63,413 nt of DNA from Fuerstiella sp. (lineage in GTDB: Bacteria; Planctomycetota; Planctomycetia; Planctomycetales; Planctomycetaceae): positions 1-63,413 of the forward strand of contig JALHMY010000050.1 in NCBI GenBank assembly GCA_022843805.1. The letters are read 5' to 3'. The notes beneath the pieces were generated by a model that saw nothing but the letters and a program-made list of their open reading frames with translations, was not told the origin of the DNA and ran no database searches. Position numbers and translations under genes: made by a program. Shown here piece by piece: positions 56,733-63,413 of this stretch; position 1 is the stretch's first letter, and the number at the start of each line of letters is the position of its first letter.

Positions 56733-58856
56733 ATGAGCGGTGCCGAGCTGATTTCATTGCTTCTGGTACCACTGCTGGCTGGCATGGCGGATTCACCGCA
56801 GAGTTTTGACACTCAAATCTTACCACTTCTTACAAGATCCGGGTGCAATGCGGGTGCCTGCCACGGTGCGGCGGCGGGACGCGGAGGATTTCATTTGTCT
56901 CTGCTGGGCAGCAATCCTGCCGCTGACTTTGATGCGATCACTCAGGATTTTGAAGGCCGTCGTATCAGTCATGTCAGACCGGAAAAAAGCCTGATTCTGA
57001 CAAAGCCGTCGGGCGAACTTCAGCATGGTGGTGATGTGGTTTTTGAAGAAGGGAATCCCGGGGCTAAGCGAATTCTGGAATGGATTCGTTCAGGCGCTGT
57101 TCGGGGACCGAGTCGCCGACTGACTCGACTTGAGGTCAGCCCGGCTTCTCAGACCGTAATGCAGCTGCCGACAAATATTCCACTTCAGGTAACCGCGTGG
57201 TTTGACAACGGCCCTCCGGAAAACGTGACTTCTCTGACCGCCTTTACGGTATCGGATCCTGCTTCAGTTCAGATCAGTCAGCAGGCAGCCATCTCGGTTC
57301 TTCGTCGAGGTCAGCACACGGTTCTGGCCCGATTTCTGGATCGTGTTTTGCCTGTCAGACTGAATGTCCCGCTGTCGGATACTGAGGTGACTTATGAAGG
57401 GGAACCGCAGGAGAATTTTATTGACGAAGAAATTCTGCGAGTCCTGGCACTGATGCGTGTGCCGGTCTCACCGCTGGCAGATGACGCCACATGGCTTCGG
57501 CGAGTCAGTCTGGATCTGACAGGCCGGTTGCCTGAGCCGGAAACGGTCCTCCGTTTTGTCAGGAGTGAATCCTCGCAGAAGCGGGCTCAGATTGTTGACG
57601 GTCTGCTTGCTGAAGAAGCATTCTCCGATTACTGGACTCTGCGATTTTCAAAGCTGCTGCGGCTGCATTCTCTGCCGAACGATCGCGAGGGAGCACGCAC
57701 GTATGCGCAATGGCTGCGCAGCGAGATCCACCGGGGTGCGCCGCTTGATCAGATGGCTCGTCAGCTGCTCACGGCGACAGGCGATTCTCATTCTGTGGGA
57801 CCAGCCAATTTTACCCGCATGAGCTCAGATGCGAGACAACATGCCGAACTGGTGGCTCAGTTCTTTATGGGAGCCCGACTCGCATGTGCGAACTGCCACA
57901 ACCATCCTCTGGACAGGTGGACTCAGGATGATTACCACGGGCTGGCAGCCGTTTTCGCGAAGCTGGAACGCGGTCGCGAAGTCCGAGCAGGAACGCGAGG
58001 TTCTGTAACCAATCTGCGAACTGGTCAGCCAGCGGTTCCTCGTGTTCCTGGAGCGTATGATTTGCCGATCGACGGAGATCATCGTGAAACTCTGGCGATG
58101 TGGATGACATCCTCAGAAAATCCCTGGTTTGCCCGGGCAATGGTCAACCGCCTGTGGCATGCAATGTTCGGACGCGGCCTTGTTGAGCCGATCGACGATC
58201 TTCGAGACACCAATCCGGCGACTCATCCTGAACTTCTGGATCGTTTGACGGCGGATTTCGTGAACCATGACTTCAACATTCGACATACGCTCCGGCTGAT
58301 CGCTTTGAGCCGAACCTACGGTCGCAGTGATGCTGTTCTGCCTGACAATGCAAACGATGACCGCTTCTGCTCGCATGCGCGTCGTCGAACGCTGGACCCT
58401 GAGGTCCTGCTGGATGCAATTTCGGATGTAGCGGGCGTACCGGCGGATTTCCCGAATCATCCACCTGGAACCCGTGCGGTGACTCTGACGGATCCACTTG
58501 AGCCTGTAACCTCTCTGGAAATTCTGGGCCGATGCGCAAAGGTCAGTGGCTGCAGCCACGATTCTTCCGGTCAGCAGGGCTTATCAGCGCATCTGCATTT
58601 TATGAATGGCGATCTGATTAACAGCAGGATAACGGAAAGCCGCGGGCGGCTGCAGCAGCGACTTGCAGACGGAAGCAGTGATGACTCGATCATTCAGGAA
58701 TTCTGGCTTCGGGCTCTCGGTCGTATGCCTGAGCCTGACCAGGTGAATGCATGGCTGCATCGAATTCGTGATGAAGATCCGGTGGAACGAACACGGAAAC
58801 TGGAAGACTTTGTCTGGAGCCTGCTGAACAGTCGACAGTTTATGGAGAATCACTGA
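56733..58856 (+). CDS. DUF1549/DUF1553 protein with cytochrome c-like motifs
   Basis: 707 residues with an N-terminal export segment. A CxxxCH motif occurs early (SGCNAGACHGAAAGRGGFHL, about 37-44), then a beta-sandwich part, then DUF1549 (about 228-400: IDEEILRVLALMRVPVSPLA, VSLDLTGRLPEPETVLRFV) that includes a CANCHNHPLDRW heme-type motif, then DUF1553 (about 450-700: NPWFARAMVNRLWHAMFGRG, LTADFVNHDFNIRHTLRLIA). Such proteins are a hallmark of Planctomycetes. They are exported, probably heme-binding; substrate unknown. The TGA overlaps the start of the DUF1501 gene by 1 nt. Confidence 0.92.
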   Translation: MSGAELISLLLVPLLAGMADSPQSFDTQILPLLTRSGCNAGACHGAAAGRGGFHLSLLGSNPAADFDAITQDFEGRRISHVRPEKSLILTKPSGELQHGGDVVFEEGNPGAKRILEWIRSGAVRGPSRRLTRLEVSPASQTVMQLPTNIPLQVTAWFDNGPPENVTSLTAFTVSDPASVQISQQAAISVLRRGQHTVLARFLDRVLPVRLNVPLSDTEVTYEGEPQENFIDEEILRVLALMRVPVSPLADDATWLRRVSLDLTGRLPEPETVLRFVRSESSQKRAQIVDGLLAEEAFSDYWTLRFSKLLRLHSLPNDREGARTYAQWLRSEIHRGAPLDQMARQLLTATGDSHSVGPANFTRMSSDARQHAELVAQFFMGARLACANCHNHPLDRWTQDDYHGLAAVFAKLERGREVRAGTRGSVTNLRTGQPAVPRVPGAYDLPIDGDHRETLAMWMTSSENPWFARAMVNRLWHAMFGRGLVEPIDDLRDTNPATHPELLDRLTADFVNHDFNIRHTLRLIALSRTYGRSDAVLPDNANDDRFCSHARRRTLDPEVLLDAISDVAGVPADFPNHPPGTRAVTLTDPLEPVTSLEILGRCAKVSGCSHDSSGQQGLSAHLHFMNGDLINSRITESRGRLQQRLADGSSDDSIIQEFWLRALGRMPEPDQVNAWLHRIRDEDPVERTRKLEDFVWSLLNSRQFMENH

Positions 58857-60226
58857 TGAGTAAGTCGCATTGTGATGAACTCTACCGCAGAAAACCGGAT
58901 CTGCCTGCGAATTCGCGGTTTGATCGACCAGCGGGGAAGATGAATCGCCGGGATTCTTTGCGAACTGGTATGCTGTCTTCCCTCGGATTGAGTCTTCCGA
59001 ACTGGTTTCAGCAGAGTGCCCATGCAGGTCTGTCACCATCCGGAAAAGCCAAATCGTGTATCCTTCTGTGGCTTGATGGTGGTCCCAGTCACCTGGAAAC
59101 ATTCGATCTGAAGCCAGACGCTCCTTCGGAAGTGCGAGGTCCCTTCCAGCCGGTATCCACGACTGTCCCCGGTCTTCAAATCAGCGAACTGCTGCCGAAG
59201 ACTGCCGTGATTTGTGATCAGATCGCCATCGTACGTTCCATGACCTCTCCACTTGGGGAGCATGGGCTGGCGAACAATTATTTGCTGACGGGTTATCAGC
59301 CTTCCCCCGTCCTGAAGTACCCTGGAATGGGTTCAGTGGTGACTCATTTGCGACCGCACAGTTCGCCGCTGCCTCCTTACGTCGCCATTCCGGAATCTCT
59401 TTCGGCCGGGGCCGGATTCCTGGCCAGCACCAGCGAAGCGTTTTCAACCGGGGGCGATCCGTCAGCATCCGGTTTTCATGTTCGGGATCTGGATCTGTTC
59501 CCAGGTGTCGATGAAAAGCGGCTTCATCGTCGACGCGAGTACCTTGCGGAATTTGATCGGGTTCAGGCAAGTGTTGAGTCGCAGGCTGTGAAGCAGGACA
59601 GCAATTTCGAAAAAGCATGGCGTCTGATTACATCAGCAGAGGCGAAACGCTCATTTGACATGAGTGAGGAATCTGCAGAAGTTCGTGCGCGATACGGACC
59701 TCGTATGTTTGGACAAAGTTGTCTGCTGGCTCGGCGACTGATTGAACGGGGAGTACCGTTTGTCAGTGTGATGAATGCCGGCTGGGATACTCATGAGAAT
59801 CTGGCACTACAGTTGCGCGACGGGTATAGCGGAGCAAAGAACGGAGTCGGGCTGATTCCGGTATTTGATCAGGCTTTTTCGGCACTGATTGAAGATCTGT
59901 CGGAACGGGGTTTGCTTCAGGAGACCCTGGTCATTGCGATGGGAGAATTTGGGAGAACGCCGAGGCTGAATACTCGGGGCGGCCGAGACCACTGGCCTCG
60001 AGTGTTCAGTGTGGTGCTCGCTGGCGCAGGAATTCCGGGCGGACAGGTAATTGGTTCAAGCGATCGAATTGGCGAGAGTCCTCAGGATCGTCCCGTAACT
60101 CCGAACGATCTGGCTCGAACGATTTATACCATTCTTGGAGTTGACCCGGATCAGGAGCTTAACACACCTGACGGTCGACCTGTTCGTGTGAATCAGGGTG
60201 GCCAACTGATTCATGGGCTGGTTTAA
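58856..60226 (+). CDS. DUF1501 protein (sulfatase-like fold), Tat-type leader
   Basis: 456 residues. The leader after about residue 28 has NRRDSLRTGMLSSLGLSL, a twin-arginine-like signal. Core motifs of DUF1501: CILLWLDGGPSHLETFDLKP, MTSPLGEHGLANNYLLTG, FGQSCLLARRLIERGVPFVS, VIAMGEFGRTPRLNTRGGRD HW, and GVDPDQELNTPDGRPV. Related to alkaline phosphatase/sulfatase superfamily, but activity is unproven. Translationally coupled to the DUF1549/1553 gene; the two products likely act together on a polymer. Confidence 0.92.
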   Translation: MSKSHCDELYRRKPDLPANSRFDRPAGKMNRRDSLRTGMLSSLGLSLPNWFQQSAHAGLSPSGKAKSCILLWLDGGPSHLETFDLKPDAPSEVRGPFQPVSTTVPGLQISELLPKTAVICDQIAIVRSMTSPLGEHGLANNYLLTGYQPSPVLKYPGMGSVVTHLRPHSSPLPPYVAIPESLSAGAGFLASTSEAFSTGGDPSASGFHVRDLDLFPGVDEKRLHRRREYLAEFDRVQASVESQAVKQDSNFEKAWRLITSAEAKRSFDMSEESAEVRARYGPRMFGQSCLLARRLIERGVPFVSVMNAGWDTHENLALQLRDGYSGAKNGVGLIPVFDQAFSALIEDLSERGLLQETLVIAMGEFGRTPRLNTRGGRDHWPRVFSVVLAGAGIPGGQVIGSSDRIGESPQDRPVTPNDLARTIYTILGVDPDQELNTPDGRPVRVNQGGQLIHGLV

Positions 60227-60247
60227 GGGATTGTCAGGAGAGTAGCG

Positions 60248-61252
60248 GTGATTTCGGAACTTTGTGATTGTGGCCGATGGATCTCCGTTCAGCTCACCAT
60301 CTTTGTGTATGTGATGTTGAATGCCGGTGCAGTGCAGGCAGAGGCGCCGGTCACGGCAATGTGTATGGCACCGGACGGGAAGCAGGTCCTGATGGGCTCG
60401 CAGAGGGGCATCGACATTCTCTCATGGCCCGATATGAAACTCATCTCCACATGGACACCGGAACTGGCTCAGATTCATGATCTGAGCTTTTCGCCTGACG
60501 GAGAAATTCTGCTGGCTGCCGGAGGAGCTCCGGCCGAGGATGGTGTCGTCGAGATGCTGCAATGGCCTGAGAGAAAGTCCGTTCGGCGAGTATCTGTTCA
60601 TGCAGACGTGGTTTACCGTGTTGCATGGGCCGCCGACGGAAAACAATGGGCGTCGGCCAGTGCTGATGGAACCTGTGCCGTCTTTGACAGAACATCCGCG
60701 GATCCGCTGCGACGCTGGAACGGGCATTCTGCTGCCGTCCTGTCGATCTGTTTTTTGAAAGATCTGCAGAGTCGAGGTAATATTGCGTCGGCTGGAACCG
60801 ATCAGACGATTCAGGTGTGGGACAGCGAAAGTAGTCGGCTCGTGAGGAAGCTCGACAATCATATCGACTCGGTGCTGGGAATTGCGGTTCGTCCGAAAGC
60901 TTTCGAAGAGGACGTAACAGTAATCGCCTCAGTCAGTGCGGACCAGACCGTTCGAATCTGGCAGCCATCCACAGGTCGACTGATCCGGTTCGTTCGGCTG
61001 CCTTCGGTTCCCAGAGCTGTTGTCTGGTCTGCTCGCGGCGACCGCCTGTACGCTGGCTGCAGCGATGGAAAAATCCGAGTGATCGACGCTGACCGGGCCA
61101 GCATCGTTCATGAGATCAGTGCATTTCCGGGCCGTATTCACGAGCTGGCTGTCAGTCCCGATCAGCAACATTTGCTGGTTGCCGGACAACTCGGGTTTCG
61201 CGTGATCGATATCAGTGACGAATCCCTCAGTGGCGAATCGGGTCGTGATTGA
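60248..61252 (+). CDS. Exported WD40-repeat protein
   Basis: 334 residues from GTG 60248, with CAGGAG 7 nt upstream. N-terminal export segment (WISVQLTIFVYVMLNAGAVQ). Six to seven WD-like blades: IHDLSFSPDGEILLAAGG, VYRVAWAADGKQWASASADG, NIASAGTDQTIQVWDSESSR, VIASVSADQTVRIWQPSTGR, RAVVWSARGDRLYAGCSDGK, HELAVSPDQQHLLVAGQLGF. It is 22 bp after DUF1501 and completes a DUF1549/1553-DUF1501-WD40 operon. Confidence 0.9.
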   Translation: MISELCDCGRWISVQLTIFVYVMLNAGAVQAEAPVTAMCMAPDGKQVLMGSQRGIDILSWPDMKLISTWTPELAQIHDLSFSPDGEILLAAGGAPAEDGVVEMLQWPERKSVRRVSVHADVVYRVAWAADGKQWASASADGTCAVFDRTSADPLRRWNGHSAAVLSICFLKDLQSRGNIASAGTDQTIQVWDSESSRLVRKLDNHIDSVLGIAVRPKAFEEDVTVIASVSADQTVRIWQPSTGRLIRFVRLPSVPRAVVWSARGDRLYAGCSDGKIRVIDADRASIVHEISAFPGRIHELAVSPDQQHLLVAGQLGFRVIDISDESLSGESGRD

Positions 61253-61304
61253 CTTCTGCGGTAACGATGTACTTCTGTAAAGGGCCAGTTGGAGGGCGAC
61301 CAAT

Positions 61305-61325
61305 AAAGTAGAATGCCCCTGTTTT
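61305..61325. repeat. RAYT-type repeat, left copy (plus orientation)
   Basis: AAAGTAGAATGCCCCTGTTTT, a near match to AAAGTAGAATGTCCCCTTTT found at the right end of the RAYT gene. It abuts the stop codon (61326-61328, minus strand) of the SET gene. Confidence 0.7.
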
Positions 61326-61841
61326 CTAAACTTTCAGTTCCTGCTTTAGAATCTCACGAATTCTTTCTCCATGAATCTGGGCGAACCACGGATCTAAGAA
61401 CGGCAGCGAACCCAGGATCACTTTTCGAGGCAATAAGAAGAAGTCCCACTTATGCAATCCGCGGCAGTTACGCGCTCCGCATTTGCACTCCCACGATGAA
61501 TCTCCACCCGTTGTATGTATTTCATAGTCAACCGTTATTTCATCTCCCGCATTTATATCCTCCTTTGCTATGATAAAGTACTCTTTAGCGGCTGAGCAGA
61601 TGTAAGCATTCGGCTGGCAAGAGTGGTTAAAATAAGTGGAAGGCTCATCAACAATAAACATTCTGCCATCAGGCCAGTAGTGGATATGATCCTGCAGGTG
61701 CTTTTCGCTTTCCGAAATTGGAGTGTCACTGGTCACCTCCCGTACGTATTGAATGTTCGAGATTACATCAAAAGCAAAGATGCTCTTTTTTGCATAGATC
61801 CCCATACCTTTTAGGTCAGTCTTTTGGACCTTGAATCTCAT
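61326..61841 (-). CDS. SET-domain protein (lysine methyltransferase-like)
   Basis: 171 residues from ATG 61841; the upstream in-frame start at 61907 runs through repeat sequence. All SET motifs are visible: SAM loop KGMGIYAKKSI (11-21), TYFNHSCQPNAYI (69-81), GDEITVDYEIH (99-109), and a post-SET cysteine cluster WECKCGARNC (118-127). This is the eukaryote-like SET plus post-SET plan; bacterial copies are scattered and often attributed to transfer. The coding sequence looks visibly A+T-richer than its neighbours. Target unknown. It is bracketed by inverted copies of the RAYT repeat. Confidence 0.88.
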   Translation of the reverse strand: MRFKVQKTDLKGMGIYAKKSIFAFDVISNIQYVREVTSDTPISESEKHLQDHIHYWPDGRMFIVDEPSTYFNHSCQPNAYICSAAKEYFIIAKEDINAGDEITVDYEIHTTGGDSSWECKCGARNCRGLHKWDFFLLPRKVILGSLPFLDPWFAQIHGERIREILKQELKV

Positions 61842-61880
61842 TCCTGTGTGCTCCGTTCTTTTTTCGCATGATGTTAAAGA

Positions 61881-61983
61881 GAGGTCGCAAAAGGGCGCGG
61901 GTCGCAAAAGCGGGTCGCAAAAGGGGACATTCTACTTTACAAGAGGGGCGGGTCGCAAAAGGGGACATTCTACTTTACAAGAG
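61881..61983. repeat. RAYT-type repeat cluster (minus orientation), two full and two partial copies
   Basis: GGTCGCAAAAGGG partial copies at about 61883 and 61900, then two full copies of GGTCGCAAAAGGGGACATTC followed by TACTTTACAAGAG at 61913-61944 and 61951-61983. Inverted relative to the copies at 61305 and 62666. It separates the SET gene from the RAYT gene and is shared by both. Confidence 0.92.
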
Positions 61984-62008
61984 TACTGAGGTCGAATATA
62001 GTCAGGGG

Positions 62009-62674
62009 ATGCCACGCACATCAAGAGCATCACGAGGTGGATTTGTTTACCATGTCCTGAACCGGGGCAATGGTCGCAGCGACGTCTTTCATAAGGATGA
62101 TGACTTCGCGGCATTTGTGAACCTGATGCGGGAGGCTCACGAAAAAGTGCCAATGCGGCTCACCGGGTTTTGTCTGATGACAAACCATTTCCACCTGCTG
62201 TTGTGGCCGCATGAAGATGGTGACCTGAGCCGCTGGATGCAATGGCTGATGACGTCACACGTCCGTCGTTATCATCGGCACTACAAGGGCAGCGGCCATG
62301 TCTGGCAGGGGCGATTCAAGGCGTTTCCCGTCCAGTCCGATGAACACTATCTGACCGTATTGCGTTACGTGGAGCGAAATCCTTTGCGGGCCAGCATGGT
62401 TCAGCGCAGTCAGGACTGGGTTTGGTCCAGCCTGAAACCGACAGCTCGAAGCGGCCCGGAGGGGTTGCTTTTCGACGGACCGATCCTGAAGCCAGCTCAG
62501 TGGACTCGCCATGTCAACCGGGTGGAAACAGAAGCCGAACTGAAAGCTCTGCGACATTCCGTCGCTCGCGGCACTCCTTTCGGTGATACGCATTGGCAGA
62601 CAAAAACCGCTGCTTTGCTCGGCCTTGAATCCTCGCTTCGCCCCAGAGGCAGACCTAAACAGCAGAAAAAGTAG
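62009..62674 (+). mobile_element. REP-associated tyrosine transposase (RAYT, Y1/HUH type)
   Basis: 221 residues from ATG 62009, after CAGGGG. The frame stays open upstream through the repeat but that part is not protein-like. N-terminus MPRTSRASRGGFVYHVLNRG, HUH metal-binding motif in LMTNHFHLLLWPHEDGD, and the catalytic Tyr in YLTVLRYVERNPLRAS, as in TnpA_REP/Y1 transposases. The stop TAG (62672-62674) lies inside the right-hand repeat, so the last residues (RPKQQKK) come from it. Family members act on their flanking hairpin repeats in single-stranded DNA. Confidence 0.94.
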
Positions 62675-62748
62675 AATGTCCCCTTTTTCAATTTTCAGAG
62701 GCAGACCTAAACAGCAGAAAAAGTAGAATGTCCCCTTTTTCAATTTTC
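62645..62748. repeat. RAYT-type repeat, right side: 52-bp direct duplication
   Basis: The block AGAGGCAGACCTAAACAGC...TTTTTC occurs at 62645-62696 and 62697-62748. It contains AAAAAGTAGAATGTCCCC in plus orientation (62666-62689 and 62718-62741) and includes the end of the transposase gene, so the second copy duplicates its last codons. Confidence 0.93.
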
Positions 62749-62778
62749 CCCTTTTTCGATTTTCCCTTTTGCGATTTT

Positions 62779-63413
62779 CAAGTGTTCTGATCAGGAGATC
62801 GACGCCGGGGGTGACAGGGAATCGCAAACACGTAGGCGAGTCTCTCCGAGACTCGCGATTCCGGCGTCTCGCAGAGACGCCGGACAGGCGCTTGACCTGC
62901 AAACTTCGCCAGCTGATTGCGACTCCGGGCGATGGTTTGCGAGTCTCGGAGAGACTCGCCTACGTGGGCTCCCCTGCATGAGTTGATCGCATGCAAACTG
63001 AGCAGCATTGCGAATGCCGGAGCAATGGGCGACGGCGATGCCTCCGGATTAGTGGGCGGTCGACCATACCGGAGACCAGCTCATCCAGAACCTTTCAAGT
63101 GTTCTGATCAGGAGATCGACGCCGGGGTGACAGGGAATCGCAAACACGTAGGCGAGTCTCTCCGAGACTCGCGATTCCGGCGTCTCGCAGAGACGCCGGA
63201 CAGACGCTTGACCTGCAAACTTCGCCAGCTGATTGCGACTCCGGGCGATGGTTTGCGAGTCTCGGAGAGACTCGCCTACGTGGGCTCCCGTGCCTGAGTT
63301 GATCGCATGCAAACTGAGCAGCATTGCGAATGCCGGAGCAATGGGCGACGGCGATGCCTCCGGATTAGTGGGCGGTCGACCATACCGGAGACCAGCTCAT
63401 CCAGAACCTTTCA
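62779..63413. repeat. 317-bp tandem repeat with nested inverted repeats
   Basis: Two full units (62779-63095 and 63096-63412) differing by a few bases; the sequence is entering a third at the window end. Each holds a perfect 28-bp inverted repeat (CACGTAGGCGAGTCTCTCCG... at 62829-62856 against 62939-62966). Each arm itself folds as GCGAGTCTC-TCC-GAGACTCGC. Between the arms lies a perfect 10-bp hairpin CCGGCGTCTC-GCA-GAGACGCCGG (62861-62883). No gene is supported inside. Confidence 0.95.

Noticed and set aside
62255..62902. 215-codon minus-strand frame
   Set aside because: Antisense shadow of the RAYT gene extending into its repeats.

Overview
The window looks like a chromosomal segment of a planctomycete (phylum Planctomycetota, probably class Planctomycetia). 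The evidence is the mix of lineage-typical families: a DUF1559 prepilin-like protein with a companion lipoprotein, a DUF1549/DUF1553 cytochrome-like protein followed by a DUF1501 protein, a PVC-type CxxCH heme/beta-propeller protein, an exosortase fused to an EpsI-like domain, an HTTM-domain protein, and families of intergenic hairpin repeats. No rRNA or tRNA gene was recognised. The species cannot be named from the sequence alone.

Layout. 1-0.42 kb: three copies of a GC-rich intergenic repeat that recurs at 48 kb. 0.5-8.2 kb: methyltransferase, a Cys-Gly-Ser-rich secreted protein with a clean terminator, a three-gene operon (membrane partner, HTTM protein with a pseudo-receiver tail, TPR lipoprotein), a nuclease remnant, and uup. 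8.3-13.1 kb: pdeM, DAHP synthase, a possible carbohydrate-binding-like protein and the exosortase. 13.1-14.6 kb: seven-unit, about 158-bp repeat array running into the end of a GxxExxY-family gene. 14.8-20.7 kb: rhodanese coupled to a heme/propeller protein, aldo/keto reductase, PyrK-like subunit. 20.9-22.4 kb: a second array with about 407-bp units. 22.4-43.6 kb: mostly housekeeping and envelope genes (ChbG/YdjC-like, thioredoxin-TPR, DUF1559 pair, M24-like, MFS, hybrid kinase, glnA, M28 peptidase, ribF, double hydrolase, glgC, PLP dehydratase, monooxygenase, FtsQ-like POTRA protein). 44.4-61.3 kb: S41 protease, beta-propeller, two TatA-type genes, LuxR-type regulator with a non-canonical receiver, a probably frameshifted large protein, transposase remnant, M3 peptidase, PP2C, thioredoxin-like protein and the DUF1549/DUF1553-DUF1501-WD40 cluster. 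61.3-63.4 kb: a SET-domain gene and a REP-associated tyrosine transposase (RAYT) that share flanking inverted repeats, then a 317-bp tandem repeat that runs off the window.

How genes work together. Translationally coupled sets are the HTTM operon (8-nt overlap with the TPR gene), the heme protein with the rhodanese, and DUF1549/1553 with DUF1501 (1-nt overlap). The most unusual part is the right end: a eukaryote-like SET lysine methyltransferase is bracketed by the same repeat that brackets and terminates the adjacent RAYT gene. A parallel pattern appears at 14.2 kb, where the GxxExxY stop codon lies inside its associated repeat array. Together these suggest repeat-linked gene cassettes that take their 3' ends from the repeat.
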